Origin: Butyriboletus loyo
Lineage: Eukaryota; Basidiomycota; Agaricomycetes; Boletales; Boletaceae
Direction: 5' to 3'
Assembly (NCBI GenBank): GCA_038093515.1
Contig: JBBPSI010000018.1
Coordinates: 124,001 to 188,000, forward strand
Length of the DNA stretch: 64,000 nucleotides
The notes beneath the pieces are model-generated. The model was given only the letters and a program-made list of their open reading frames with translations. It made no database searches and had not been told where the DNA came from. Shown in pieces: positions 23,811 through 36,296 of this stretch. The number at the start of each line of letters is the position of its first letter. Position 1 is the stretch's first letter. The position numbers and the translations under genes are program-made.

Positions 23811-25148
23811 ATGTCCTTCATTCGCGCTGCCACTTTAGCCCGTTCAGCGGTATGTTCTCCACCCGGCCCATTCTCACCGGTATTCGTTCTGAGCTTCACA
23901 GGCCAGGCTTTACTCCACAGAAGCACCCGCGGCCAAAAAGTCTACGGGGTCCAAACTCTTTGTGTCCGCTGGCGGCCTTTTGGCCAGTTACCTTTTCTAC
24001 GAGTATTGCTTCAAAGGTGAAGCAGAGCAAGTCAAGCCAAACAAGGTCTTGACAAGTCCGCTGGACCCCAAAAACTTTGTCGACGTCAGGCTCAAGAGGG
24101 TCGAGCCGTACAACCACAATACTTCCAAGTAAGTCTCACCTTGGCCTGTCATCATACATGTACCTACATGTCGGAATGATAGGTTTGTTTTTGATTTGGG
24201 CGAGGGGAACGCTTCTCTCCTCCCTGTATCCTCATGCGTGTACATCAAGGCAGAGGATTTCAAGGATGCCAACGGAAAACCCATGCACCGGCCCTATACC
24301 CCCATCTCTCCGTCGGATTTAGAAGGAGAATTTACCTTCATCATCAAGAAGTATGAAACTGGCAATGTCTCAAAGTATATCCACTCTCTGAAACCCGGTG
24401 ACAAGCTTGCCGTCAAGGGACCCCTGTCGAAATGGCCCTGGAAGAGTAATTCCTTCTCTGTTCCGTGTCACGAATGTCAATTGAACTCTGCGTAGTGAAC
24501 GAATTCGATGAAGTTGGCCTCATTGGTGGAGGCTCTGGCATGTGAGTCCGCAGGCAAGAACTAAAACCTCTCACCCGTCTAACCGTAACTCTCAAGCGCG
24601 CCACTGTACCAAGTTTTACAACATGCACTCGCGGATAAAACCAACAAGACCAAGTTCAAGTTGATCTTTGCAAACGTGACCGAGGTAGATATCCTTCTTC
24701 GCGAAGAGCTTGACGCCATGAAGCAGAAATACCCCAATAACTTTGATGTTCTCTACGTGCTTGACAAACCTCCTGCGAACTGGAAGGGTAATCGGATATT
24801 CTTGCAGCTTTCGGGATGACGCTCACAGTGTCTTGGAACCAGGTCCGAGCGGGTATGTTAACGCAGATCTCATCCAGCAACACTTTGCTCCTCCTTCTCT
24901 TGGTGACAAAGTGAAGGTCTTTGTTTGTGGTGAGTCGTTTTGCCGTAGGTTGGGTAGGCTGAAGCCGACGAGTATCACAGGCCCTCCGCCCCAGGTGCTT
25001 TCTCTTGCGGGCAAAAAGGATGGCCCCAGACAAGGAGAACTGAGTGGTATCCTGAAGGATCTTGGGTACACAACAGACCAGGTTGGCTCTATGCACAGCC
25101 TATACGACATGTGACTCATGATGACTGTTCTAGGTCTACAAGTTCTGA
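23811..25148 (+). CDS. MCR1: NADH-cytochrome b5 reductase, mitochondrial (Mcr1-like)
   Basis: FAD enzyme that passes electrons from NADH to cytochrome b5 or similar acceptors on the mitochondrial outer membrane or in the intermembrane space. Exon 1 encodes MSFIRAATLARSA, a basic presequence. After splicing, RLYSTEAP leads into a transmembrane helix (LFVSAGGLLASYLFYEY). The FAD domain has HRPYTPISPSD (RxYT FAD motif), VSKYIHSLKPGDKLAVKGP and WPWK. The NADH domain has EVGLIGGGSGIAPLYQVLQ, FKLIFANVTEVDILLREEL and VKVFVCGPPPQVLSLAG. It ends with DLGYTTDQVYKF. Six or more introns. About 330 aa, as usual for the family. It is divergent from HOG1 with 277 bp between start codons. Confidence 0.93.
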
Positions 25149-25429
25149 GTGACATGGTAAAACATAAGTTGTTAGCGATGGTAGACATAAATCTAGATTA
25201 CATAATCAATGCTGCGTGTATGGAGTGACGCGTGCTTGATCAAGTTACAATCTACGTCGAGTTGCTCGTCCGTTGTCCGAGTCTTTGTGTAGATGATCCA
25301 GATATCCTGATCGTCCTCAAACCCCTTCAGTACTTCCTAACATCTGCACGCAATCAGTCATCGTGGCTCATTCTAGGCGCTGATATCATCCTGTCGCAGC
25401 TTGTAGTTTGCGACATCTCTGACCGCAAT
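25149..25429. other. MCR1-UBP2 intergenic region
   Basis: About 280 bases between MCR1 and the first ATG of the UBP2-like frame. The UBP2 frame is open back to 25232 but without an ATG before 25430, so this part is probably promoter and 5' UTR. Confidence 0.35.
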
Positions 25430-28400
25430 ATGGACCATAATGATCCCAGGCAACTGGCTCGTCACTTGCCATCGCCTCCCCAACCTGCACCATCCACAAG
25501 TACTTCCAAGGCACCAAGCACAGTGCCAACCACCAGCTTCTATGCGTCAAAGCCACCTCCACTTCCTGCCCGAAAAAACGTCGGCTCAGGCCATACAAAG
25601 GTCATCCAGCCCAGTTCGCCACCCCCAGTATACGCTTCCGTAGATGCAAGTTCCTTTCGCGAGCCACAGCTTGTCGAGGAGGCGCCCGTCAATGATTCTA
25701 TGCCCGGCCTCTTGCCAGCCGATGAGGTCCATAATGGGTGGAGTCAGGTCGATAGTGCTTGGGCAGGGAACCAACCAACTTGGAGCACGTCCACAGATAC
25801 GTGGAATACAGATACGACCCCTTGGGATAGCAGTGGCACTTGGGCGCAGTGCTATGGCGGGCCCACATCACAGGGTCCTAGCATCGATGGCCGGGATAAA
25901 TTCGAAGAAGAACATTGGTGGGACGCTTCCGTCCGCGATTTGCACAAACGACCAGGCCCTGGAGTGTTACCGCCATACCTAGCCGACCTCTTACACAATC
26001 CTGATCATTCCTTGTTCTCAGTCAGCGTCGACCCGCCAGATTTCAAGCCTCTGGCTTCCTCCCTTCAGGAGAGCGGCGATGTCGGTCCACCTTTCCAGCC
26101 GCCTTCTGTGGATGACCTTACGTACACCATACCCCATCCGAACGCGTACTATTGCAGGAAGCATAATGGTTGGGTTCTTCTCCAATGGAAGTCTTCAACG
26201 ATGATGCCTCCTTTGGCAAATTCATTCGTTCCCGATCCAGAAACCCCCTTCCCAGACCTTGCACGTCGTAGACGGACGACGTCATGCGTCGGGGAGGGAG
26301 AGCATCCTTTTGGTCCAGTAAACTTGACCCACCACTTCCATCGCTACGAAAAGGCTGTGGATGCATTGAAACTCGATCCGGCTTTCCGCCGCTCAGAATG
26401 GGAAATATCCATGCACAAGAAACAAAAGCGGCGGAAAGTGACGTCGCTCAACCTGGATGCAATTTCACTCGATAAACTGTCAGATGATGCTATGGACGAC
26501 TCGGTCCCCGAGCAGCCAGGTGACCCATTAGACCTCTATGTTTGTTGCCAGTGCTCGTTGTATTGCATTGTTTCCGAAGTCATCCCTGGCGTTATACCCG
26601 TCAAGTATATCGAGGAGTTCACGCGAGAGAGATGGGATAATCCGGCTCCCGACCGCAATCGAGAAGAATCTGTTGTCTCGGGGTTGGAGACCTTCCTAGT
26701 GTGCGTTCAATCTTTCATGCTGCACTCCAAGAGACTCATGGGATATAGTATCATTGAGAACAAATTATGGAGGGGAGAAAATCGAGGCATAACAATTTCT
26801 CGGCCAGTATTCCAAAGAAAGCTCGGGTGGACACCTGTCGTGTGAGGACAAATTTGACTGGTTTCCAACCTGCTCATGTGATCCACGTTCCTAGTCGCTG
26901 TATTTTTGACCACTTGGGCTTCGTCATCGCTGAAACAGTCACACCGACTGGTGTGCAAGATACTTCCATTACACCTCCCAATACGGATCCAAGCACTTCG
27001 GAGGGTGGGAAAAGTGGCAGAAAACTTCTCCGTTTCTGGGTGGAGACGAGCGCTTGGTTGCTCGATTACCAGCGCCGACACTGTATGTGTTCTGCGGATT
27101 TCCTGGACATTCTCTGAATTCATGTACAGGCAGTGCGCTTAAACAGTACACTTGTGCAAGAGTATGGGTGAAAATGGATTCTGTCCGTGAAATGTACCAG
27201 ATCGGCATAGGAGCGCATCCCGATCAGAGTATGTCTCGTCTTTTCCGTTTTAATTATGTTGTTCAGAGGGATGCATAGTCCAAAGAGTGGCAAAGCTGCC
27301 TGCGTTCATAGAGTATGAACCTGTTGAACGTGCCGTGAGGGCGCTAGGATTGACTCCTATGACGTATTCTTCCGGTGGGTCGATCTCCATCATGGTTCGT
27401 TCTACTCTGAACCAACAGATTCCAGAGCTCTTGGGATTTGCATATCTCGCACAGTGTAGATGCGATCCTAAGCAGACATCGCATTATTTCACTCAATTCT
27501 ATGGCGTTTTCCAAGCTATCCAAGAATTTGGCGAAATTCCCTCTCAGGAGCTGCAAAGTCTTGTTCTGCAGGAGCGCACCAGGAACCGGTATACTGAAGA
27601 AGATCGGCTTGGTGCCATTGGAATGCTTGGTTTCGGCAAAGATAACCTGCTGCGCGTAGATTACGAGGACGATATCGACGAGGACTTCTTGGTTGGGGCG
27701 TGGAGAGATTGCTTGAAGAGGGCCTGGAGGGATCCAAAGGATGGCGCGCAGCGACTGAGAGATGCCAACGATGCGTTCAGAATCGTGGCTGAATCAAGAG
27801 GCAGTGTGAACCTACGGAAAATGTGGGAGGACTACACGAGGGATAGTATCGACCCAGCCCGGGCGTATACCATCCTAGAAGTCCCTACGGACGTGGTTGA
27901 TGCGATGTTGATCAGCGTGTACATGGTGCGGGTATGTGCTCTAATAGTTCACCGGCTATCTTGCCCTCACGTAAGGTTCACCAGGTTGAGGAACAACCTC
28001 ACCAAACCAAACGTATGAAGGAGGCCTTGATGACGATTGCAGAGGCCAGAGACAGCTCTCGATTACGAACATTCCTAGAAACTGGGCTAGACCGTAAGCG
28101 TCCACTGTACTGAGTACGGAAATAATATCTCACATCACGATTAGCGGGTGAAATAGCACCAGAAACACGACTTGACTTCCCAAGGGGCCTCAACCAATTG
28201 GGCAATACGTGTTACTTGAATTCCCTCTTGCAGTACTTCTACACCATCAAAGAACTTCGAGAGGCTGTTGCGCCATTGGCAAATACGAGCATCAAGACAC
28301 TAGAGGACGAGAAATATTCAGATGATGATCTCAAGAGACATCGTGTTGGTGGACGGTTGGTCACAAGACGGGAAATTTTCCGGTCAAAGAAATGTATGTT

Positions 28401-30249
28401 TGTTCATGGCTTGAGAGAACAAGGTCATCTTGACAATGCGTCAGTTGTCAGTCAACTGGCCGACTTGTTTTGGAATCTTGAGCACTCCAGGGAGCCTTCC
28501 GTCACACCTACGATGGATCTTGCTAAGCTTGCCCTCGTAACCTCGAGGGACGAAGAAGATGAAGAGGCGGAGAGCAGAGGAACTGATTCTTCCAATGATA
28601 CTGATGCCACACTTGTGGAGGATTCGCAATCACTTGGCCGCCTTGCAGACGCGGACCCGGGCGACACCGTACTTGGAAAACGCGCTCGGGATGACAACGC
28701 GATGGACGTCGATGAGGTCGCATCACCTAGGTCACCTGTGTCTGACTTGGAAAAGAATGGGTACGTGATGGTCTCACATCCATCGTCACCTCGTAGATCG
28801 AAGTCGCCTCGTCTTGATTCGGCGAGTAGCTCAAGCTCGTCATCCAAGTCTATCTCCTCAAAAGAGACGGGCGTAAAGAGTTCTGGTGACAAAGATGTGC
28901 CCAAAAAGTCATCTTTATCTGAGAAGAAATTGCAACCCACATCCGACTCCGTGATGCGGTTCGGTAAGTCTTTACTTGAGTCTCTGAGAAACATAGCTAT
29001 ATCCTTTCCAGGCAAACAGCACGATGTGTCCGAGTGCATGGATAATTGCATGTTCCAGATTGAGATCGCTTTACTGAACTTCAACGGCTTGAGCGATGCA
29101 CAAGAGAAGGGTAGCCTCGTGAAAAGGTCCTCTCGTCCCGTCGTTGCCCGTGGACCTCATACTGACGGTACTTGTCAGGCTCTTTTATGGCAAGTTGAGG
29201 CAGCGCTTGACTCTGGATCAGCGAAAGTCGAGGGCATCGATCACAGAGAAACAAGATCTCTTTTCTCATCTGCCTGTGAATGTTGCCGATAGCGGAATCG
29301 ACATTTACGACGGTTTAAGTCGATACTTTGATGATTTAGTCGATTACGAGGGCGGGAAGGCGAGAATGGAGGTCTCACTTGTCGAACTTCCTCCCTTGTT
29401 ACAGATTCAGCTCCAGGTGCGCATGATTTTTTTTCGCTGTACGAAGTGCAGACTTTCGAGTTGTTGTAGCGAGTGCAATTCAACCGAGAAACCTTGCAAC
29501 CGTACAAATCTCAAGCATACGTGAAGTTTGGTGAGACGATCTACATGGATCGTTTCCTCGACTCGGCAGATCCACAAAAGAAAGCAAAGTCTAAGCGCAT
29601 ACAGACCGCGCTGATTTCTCGGAGGGAACGTTTACGCTTGCTCACTGAACACAAAGTATGTATGCGTTCTTCATGAAGATCTCATACAGAAATCATCGGA
29701 CGCTTGTAGGCTGCACCCTTCGACACCTGTCTTGATAGTACGCTCAGCTTCCTTACTAAGCAAGAAAGCATCGTGCTACCCCAACTCGACGACGAGCTTG
29801 TGGCTCAGTTGAACAACGAACAGGAGGTCATCAAGATGGAAGTTAAAGAGATTCGCAATGAGATTGCGAGACTTAAGGAAGAGTTGGAGGACGTATGGAA
29901 GGACGAGACGACGTTCGCTTATGAACTCACTTCAGTTTTCATTCACCGAGGCTCATCGCCGTCATTCGGGCATTACTTTTTCTACTCTCGGAACCAACCG
30001 GACAAACCGGATGAGTGGTTCAAGTACAATGATTCGAATGTTACAGAAGTCCCGAAAGGCGAAGTACTTGCGGATACCACTGGATCGGATGCGAACCCAT
30101 ATCTGGTGCGTTCTGTTCATCGCCCTTGTGACGAAAACGTTTGATCAACCATGATCGATTGATCCCAGCTGGTGTTCGCTCGCAAGGACTCAGATGTTGT
30201 ACACACTGTAAAACGAATTGCTGCGCTCGCAGAAGACTCGAAGCAATGA
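25430..30249 (+). CDS. UBP2: Ubiquitin carboxyl-terminal hydrolase, Ubp2 family (large USP)
   Basis: Cysteine protease that removes ubiquitin, in yeast preferring K63-linked chains. The first ATG (MDHNDPRQ) opens a Pro/Ser-rich N-terminus of about 170 residues. The UBP2 N-terminal domain follows (VNLTHHFHRYEKAVDALKLD, DLYVCCQCSLYCIVSEVIPG, FLVGAWRDCLKRAWRDP). The Cys box is DFPRGLNQLGNTCYLNSLLQ at about 28,180-28,230. An acidic/Ser-rich insertion of roughly 150 residues follows, then QHDVSECMDNCMFQIEIAL, VSLVELPPLLQIQLQ and VQFNRETLQPYKSQAYVKF. A coiled coil (VIKMEVKEIRNEIARLKEEL) precedes the His box SFGHYFFYSRNQPDKPDEWF. Cys and His are both present. The last exon gives LVFARKDSDVVHTVKRIAAL. 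About ten introns; total near 1,300 aa. Confidence 0.93.
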
Positions 30250-30419
30250 TTTACGATATCCTTGATGGATGTAATCCCTCCCTACATACACACATTCGAC
30301 TAGTCGTGGCGGACTTTGGCTTCTGGGTAGAACCGTGCTTTATGATGTGCTACGGACGTAACGAAACCGTTGGAGTAGATTGGTCTCTGCGCGATGAAAC
30401 AATGTGGATGTGACCAACC

Positions 30420-30794
30420 TCATGATTGCTCAGAAGGCGGACGCTCGGATGGTGGTATCGTGGCTTCCTGTGGTTTACCGCTATCCTTTAGCTCGAGGTT
30501 TGCTAGCAGGTCGTCTAGTGTGCCCAGGATCTCGTCCAGTCTAGCCTCTACCCCACTAGCCACGGTATTAGCACTATCCAGGCGTGCCAACAGCTCCAAT
30601 GATTCCGAGTCATCCGCGGGAATTTCCTCGCTTTCTTCCACGAGAGAACTTGACAAGCTGACGTCGAGCTCTATGTCGACGGCCTCCGTTGGAGGTCGAC
30701 CATTTGACGCGGGGGTGTTGTGGAGATCGTCAAAGGACATGGCCAAGGTCGATAATGCGCGGAGTGTGAACCCGACCGAACTGCAGAGCGGCAT
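30420..30794 (-). CDS. Small acidic protein with predicted coiled coil, function unknown
   Basis: Single-exon frame of about 124 codons from the ATG at 30794 (MPLCSS), or about 106 codons from the ATG at 30740 (MSFDDLHN). The centre is acidic and Ser-rich. A heptad-like stretch, LELLARLDSANTVASGVEA then LDEILGTLDDLLANLELK, suggests a helical hairpin or coiled coil. No family recognised. It is divergent from THOC1 with 36 or 90 bp between start codons. The minus-strand frame stays open across its whole length, and composition differs from random. It could be a subunit of a small coiled-coil complex; that is only inference. Confidence 0.5.
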   Translation of the reverse strand: MPLCSSVGFTLRALSTLAMSFDDLHNTPASNGRPPTEAVDIELDVSLSSSLVEESEEIPADDSESLELLARLDSANTVASGVEARLDEILGTLDDLLANLELKDSGKPQEATIPPSERPPSEQS

Positions 30795-30830
30795 CTCGGC
30801 AGAGTCTTCTTGTCCCACCCTTACCCGTCG

Positions 30831-33392
30831 ATGACCTCGCAAACGGAATGCGTCCAGCGACTGCTCGCATCATTTCCTGCGCGTCCGCTTGACCAGAAAA
30901 CACTCGACGAGAAAGTCGCACAGGAGGTGCGCAAGTTCCAGAACGCGTCTTCACAAGACAACGTACGGAGTCGGTGGGAGCTCGTGCTGAGGAAGGAGGT
31001 CTTTGCGTTGGCGGTGCGTCTTGCTGTCTCGTCTTGAGCTGGTGGGTGGGTTTCGACCGGGACATCCCAATTTTTAGTCGACGGAAGGGAATGCTTTGAA
31101 AGAGAAACGCGTGGACTATTACGATAGTTTACAAGACCGACTCGATCTCGTCCTCACATTCACCGAGCAAGGTTGGGCGTACTTTGGCACGTACTAGAAC
31201 ACCCAGTCTAACGAGAAACACGTGTAGATGCCTGTGAAGCTGCGTTCCCGTTTACGGTGCTTCAAGACCTGTTGGAGACGCAGACGATCGTGTCGTGCTC
31301 TCACATCTTCTCTTGGATCGAGATGCAAGCGTCGCGACTCACACAAGGCATGATTCCGCAAAAGGGCAAGGCACTTATATTGCTTCGAACGTTGAACGAC
31401 CTCCTTCGACGTTTGTCCAAGACGGGTTCCACAACGATGTTTTGTGGGCGTATATTGACCTTTCTTAGTGATGTTTTCCCTTTGGGCGAGAGAAGTGGTG
31501 TTAACTTGCGGGGAGAGTATGGTCCCGTGTGGGAGGGAACTGTAGAAGTTGGTCTCGAGATGAAGGACGAGTTGTCGAAGCCGCCAGCTCGGGGTGACAA
31601 AATGGACGTTGACGAAGAACAGGGGTCTGACGAGGCGAAGAAGCAGTCAAAGGTCGACAAGGATGGTACGACCTGCTTTATGTTTGGTGCTCTTTCCATG
31701 CCTCAACGCTCAACTTGCGAAGATTTTTACAAAACCTTCTGGTCCCTCCAACACCCATTCTCGCGGCCGCCTATCTTTACTACTCCGGGTACCTTTGATG
31801 ATTTCAAGCAGGTTGTCGAGAAGGTCTTACCCGTCATCAAAGAAGCCACGACGAAGGAGCGTGCCATGATGGGCAATAGGGCGTCGGCGGGTCAATCTGG
31901 ACCTCTGAAACGCAAGCGCGAGGTCGGATCTGGGGAAGTGACCAACGCCAGCGACTATTTCTTTGCAAAATTCCTCACAAGCCCGGACCTCCTAAGTCTT
32001 GAAGTCTGTTGATTCATCCCTGTTGAAATCTCCGACACTCAAATTTACACTCTGATGCGTCCAGATTGCAGATACACATTTCCGACGTCAAATCCTCTTC
32101 CAACTTCTTATCCTTCTCAACCATCTATTATCGTTCACGAAGTCGACAAAAGCAACGTGGGCAACTCCACGTAATCGGTCTCTCCAGATGGACTTTACCC
32201 TTGAGCCCCCGGATGCGCAGTGGGTTCAAGATACCATTGTCAAAGCGATGGCGGAATTACGTTCCACTGCTCCAAACGGACCGGCCTTTGCGGAGACAGT
32301 CAACGTCATTCTTGAGCGGGAGCAAAATTGGGTGAAGTGGAAAAACGACCTATGCGCACCCTTTGACCGTAAGCCATGGAGCGCAGAGGTGGGCGGGAAG
32401 AAAGTTGGGCTCGAGGAAGCGACGAAAGAGTTGCGTGCGAAGAGAAGAGAGGAACCAGAGGAATGGAAGTGGAGTCTTGGTTCTCAACCGTTGACGGAGA
32501 TTTGGGAAATGGGATACAGAGATCTTAATGACCTCCAAAATCCCTTCCAGTTGAGCTGCTGTCGATCTTTACTCGAAGGCTACTTTACTGACTGCGCTAT
32601 ACAAGGGCGGGCGATGTGAAAGATTTCGTGAAAAAGATCAAGCAAGAAGACGCTCGGATTGAGATGCGGAAAAAGACATTGGCAAAGAACGCAGAGCGAA
32701 TAGCTCAAGCTCGGGCCAAAGCCGCCGCCGCCGCCGCCCAAGCCTCATCAGCAACGGAGGCACCCGCTCTTTCGCAAGAAGTGTCAACAACAACAACAAC
32801 AACCGCAGAGCCTTCGTCGGCTGCTCCTCAGTCTGCTCAGCCGGTTGCTGGATCTCCACTACATCCCTCGCTTCCTCCTAAACCTGGGACATCTGTGCCA
32901 GCAAGGGTGGCCGGGACCGAGGGCCCTTCAAATACCCCTGCCCTCGCGGCTCCAGTTCCAATACCACCGGCGCCCGCAACGACGACTCCAGCACCATCGT
33001 CGACACCCGCCCCTGCTCCATCCACTGATGAACAAATACTGAAACTCGAAGACGTAAGAATCATGTTTCCGCGTGCCTGTTGTTTGGCTGACACGTTTAC
33101 GTAGAACAAGCAACGGTGGTCGTGGCTGGCTTTGCGAACTGCGCGAGATCAGCACCTGCAATATTTTGGGAAGATTGGTACGGGTGACGTGCTTCTCCTG
33201 GCACAGGAGATCGAGACAGAGAGGGAGCGTGAACGTGAGCGAGAGAGAGAAAAGGAGAGAGTACAAAAGATGGACGAGAGTGGGACGACTGACATGTCCG
33301 AGGACAAAAAAGAGGACCGTATGACGGATGTGAAGAGCAATATGGGTGTTCCTCGGGACGGCGAAGGGGACGCGAAGACGGAGGATCGATGA
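30831..33392 (+). CDS. HPR1: THO complex subunit 1 (THOC1/Hpr1)
   Basis: Subunit of the THO/TREX complex that couples transcription to mRNA export. The ATG at 30831 gives [15 protein letters not shown]. Conserved parts are [94 protein letters not shown] and [18 protein letters not shown]. An internal Lys/Asp-rich insertion sits at about 31,590-31,660. The C-terminal third is low complexity: poly-Ala (GCC repeat, 32721-32738), poly-Thr (CAA/ACA repeat, 32785-32802), Pro/Ala-rich, then an Arg/Glu run (33218-33255). Just before the Arg/Glu run, [20 protein letters not shown] is conserved in fungal THOC1. At least five introns. Confidence 0.85.
33207..33265 (+). repeat. Purine-rich GAGA-type tract coding for an Arg/Glu repeat
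   Basis: Tandem GAG/CGT/GAA units inside THOC1 encode a run of alternating Glu and Arg. Such charged ER repeats form stable helices. The tract is coding, not a regulatory GAGA element. Confidence 0.7.
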
Positions 33393-33567
33393 TCAGCGTG
33401 GAGTTGTATAGACCATGTCCAATATCAGCGGCCGTGACAACTGGGAATTCGTATTTGAGTACGATACAGTCTGATGGTAACACGGTCGCGTGTTTGCCGA
33501 TCTGATCATCACCTTTCATTTCTCCCAACAGTGGCCCCGCCATTTACCCGGTTCAATCCGAGCAATC

Positions 33568-35097
33568 ATGTCCATCGAGCATGGTCTACGAGTGCGTCGG
33601 TCTCTGGAATCCGACACACGAACTCACGCAGAGTCTTTCTCGTAGCGCGTCTTGGTCACCGGCGGAGCTGGCTATATCGGTAGGCACTTTTTTTTCCACA
33701 GAGCAGGCTTTTTTTTTCGGTTCTCCCTCAGTTCGTGCGCTCATCCGACTTCAGGCTCCCATGTCGTCTTCGCCTTGCAACAGACGAGAAGATACAAGGT
33801 GATCACGATCGACAACCACTATAATTCCCTGCCTACTGCGCTAACACGTGTCGCGCAACTTGCACACGATGCACTACCCGAAAACGCGACAGACACGGAC
33901 AAGGAGAGCGCAGAGATTGATACCTTTCAGTGCGACTTGACAAGTTCCGAGCAAGTCAGAGCTGTTTTCGAGAAATATGGAAAAGGCGGCATCTGGGGCG
34001 TCATTCATATCGCGGTGCGTGTGTTCGGGGCTGCCTCGTGTGAGACGTCCGCCTTGACCCACGCTGACGCTTGACAGGCGTACAAGGCGGTCGGCGAATC
34101 GGTCGAGATACCTTTGACTTACTATACCAACAACGTCTCTGCGACCATCTCACTCTTGCAAATCATGTCAGATTATGATTGCACTCGGATTGTCTATTCT
34201 TCATCTGCGACGGTGTACGGGACACCTCCGACCATCCCCATTCCCGAAACAACACGCTTGAAGGCTGACAGTCCTTACGGAAAGACCAAGGTGATGGCAG
34301 AAACGATCATTGATGATTTGTGCCATGGTAGGTCATGGTTCGTCTTGATGCGATGTCACGCTTACGCACCGGCGCAGCTGAGCCCCAGCGTTGGCGTGCT
34401 ATCTCCCTTCGCTACTTCAAGTGAGCATGTTTTTGCCTCGAGGTCGATTCGTCACTGAGTTTTGGTGTAGCCCTGCTGGCGCCCATCCTTCTGGATTGAT
34501 CGGAGAAGACCCTCGTGGTCGTCCCGGGAATCTCCTGCCCCTGTTAGCACACATGGCGGTCGGGCGAGTGAGCGATTCGACGCTCAAGGTGTTTGGAAAC
34601 GACTATCCTACTCCGTGAGTTGGAACACGAACGTGTGTATGACTGTCACTGAGCGACCCAGGGATGGTACGTGTGTCCGAGACTACCTGCATGTGCTCGA
34701 CCTAGCGTCTGGACACTTGCTTGCGCTCGATGGGCTCGCGCCGGACTCCAACGTGCTTGACAACTGTCCCGATGAAGCTCGCTACAAGGCTTACAACCTC
34801 GGCAAGGGTTGCGGGATGAGCGTTCTGCAGATCGTCGATGCGATGAGAAAAGCGACAGGATTCGAGTACAAGTATGAGATCATTGGCAGGCGGTGCGTGG
34901 GAACGTGGATGACTGTTCGCTCGCTCCCAGCTAACTGTCACCGACGCAGACGTGGCGATGTCCCAGATCTGACCGCCGACCCGACGCTGGCCGAGAAGGA
35001 GCTTGGGTTCAAGGCGGCTCAGACGCTGGAGGAGATGTGCAGGGATCTATGGAACTGGCAGACTAAACATCCGCAGGGATATGCGACGGAGCGGTGA
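33568..35097 (+). CDS. UDP-glucose 4-epimerase (Leloir pathway, epimerase domain only)
   Basis: Interconverts UDP-glucose and UDP-galactose in the cytosol. Exon 1 (33568-33591) is only 24 nt (MSIEHGLR) and joins in frame to [12 protein letters not shown], the NAD-binding Rossmann motif. Then [44 protein letters not shown] (Ser of the triad) and [11 protein letters not shown] (YxxxK). [38 protein letters not shown] and [19 protein letters not shown] follow, and the end is [20 protein letters not shown]. About 380 aa, so there is no C-terminal mutarotase domain as in yeast Gal10. At least six introns. Confidence 0.94.
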
Positions 35098-35317
35098 TAA
35101 TCTAGTATGTGTATATGATGATAATGGACTCTAATTGGAAGACTGGAGCGGGGGCTGTCAGCCTGTCCCGAGCATCGGCTCTTCGCACACTTATCATGAC
35201 GACGTTCAACGTAAACGGTCAAGCTCAAGCTCCACTTTGCCTTGAAAGGTAGGAAAGAAAGATGGGCGTGGAGTCGTGGACTATTCCTCTGCTGGCAGGG
35301 TTTGGGCATGGGTCCAT

Positions 35318-35325
35318 TATATAAG
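35318..35325 (+). promoter_or_regulatory. TATA box of the PIN1/ESS1 gene
   Basis: TATATAAG lies 85 bp upstream of the proposed ATG at 35403 in an otherwise GC-balanced region. The position fits a core promoter with a short leader of roughly 50-60 nt. Confidence 0.55.
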
Positions 35326-35402
35326 CAAGGTAGTTGCCCGTTCCCAGTCCACTTTTCACCAGTGCAATCCATCTCCAGTCGCATCTCCATACTCTTTGCA
35401 CA

Positions 35403-36024
35403 ATGGTTCGTGGTCATGGACGTGCGTAGAACGAGATCAGACACTAAAGGTATCATCTGGACAGTCCTCACCCGGCTGGGAAGTTCGCATGTCGTCCACC
35501 CACAAGGTCCCCTACTATTTCAATAAGAATACCAACGCCTCGACGTGGGATGCGCCGCTACCCGAAGACGAATTGCGCAAACTTCCCGGCGCACACCACC
35601 TCAATCAACCAACGCAGATCAGGGCGGGCCATCTCCTGATCAAACACAAGGAGAGTCGACGTCCGTCGAGCTGGAAGGAAGTACGTGCCAGTGATATCCG
35701 TGAGATTTCCCATTTGTTTTAAAGCCGACTTGCGTTTTCGTTGGGCAGTCGACGATTGCTCGGTCCAAGGACGAAGCGATCGCCATCTTGCGAAAGCATC
35801 AAGCCGAGATCAACAACGCGTCGAACAAGTCGGAGACGTTTGGCGAGTTGGCAAAGGTGCATTCGGATTGTTCCTCGCACGACAAGAGTGGCGACCTTGG
35901 CATGTTTGCTCGTGGTCAGATGCAAAAGCCGTTCGAGGAAGCTGCATTTGCACTGCAAGTAGGAGAGATCAGCGATATCGTGAGCACGGAGAGTGGTGTT
36001 CATATCATCATGAGAACGGCGTAG
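35403..36024 (+). CDS. ESS1: Peptidyl-prolyl cis-trans isomerase Pin1/Ess1 (WW plus parvulin)
   Basis: Isomerises phospho-Ser/Thr-Pro bonds, including those of the RNA polymerase II tail. The WW domain has PGWEVRMSSTHKVPYYFN and ASTWDAPLP. The parvulin domain has IRAGHLLIKHKESRRPSSWK, then after an intron STIARSKDEAIAILRK, FGELAKVHSDCSSHDKSGDL, GMFARGQMQKPFEEAAFAL and ESGVHIIMRTA. Basic residues for phosphate binding follow the HLLIKH strand, and the active-site Cys is in SDCSSHDKSG. The start is uncertain. My best model is an ATG at 35403 followed directly by a 59-nt intron (35406-35464), giving MSSPGWEV; another ATG lies at 35416. About 165-170 aa, as usual. Confidence 0.88.
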
Positions 36025-36296
36025 ATGGATGTGGGTGTGGGCGTGACCGTTCTCGCGTTGAGCGTGGAAGGCGAATACATGGGTCACTAACTCGCACACC
36101 GCTTGTGGCCCTCGGGTAACGAGTCTGGGGGAAAATCGGTAATTGACCTCGTCCTGGCAGTCAACTTTGCACAGCCCTACCACTAGTCGCCCTACTTTGT
36201 CCCGAATTATAAACCTTTTTGCTTCCTTCCCCATCCACCAAAAGGCCGCTCCCTCAAGTCATTGCATCACGTCCCAACCCAACAAATAGAACTAGC

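Noticed and set aside
28452..29084. 210-codon minus-strand frame inside the UBP2-like gene
   Set aside because: It mirrors the acidic/Ser-rich insertion of the USP on the other strand; the sense strand carries the Cys and His boxes.
33207..33265. GAGA-like purine tract read as a regulatory element
   Set aside because: It is inside the last THOC1 exon and encodes an in-frame Arg/Glu repeat.
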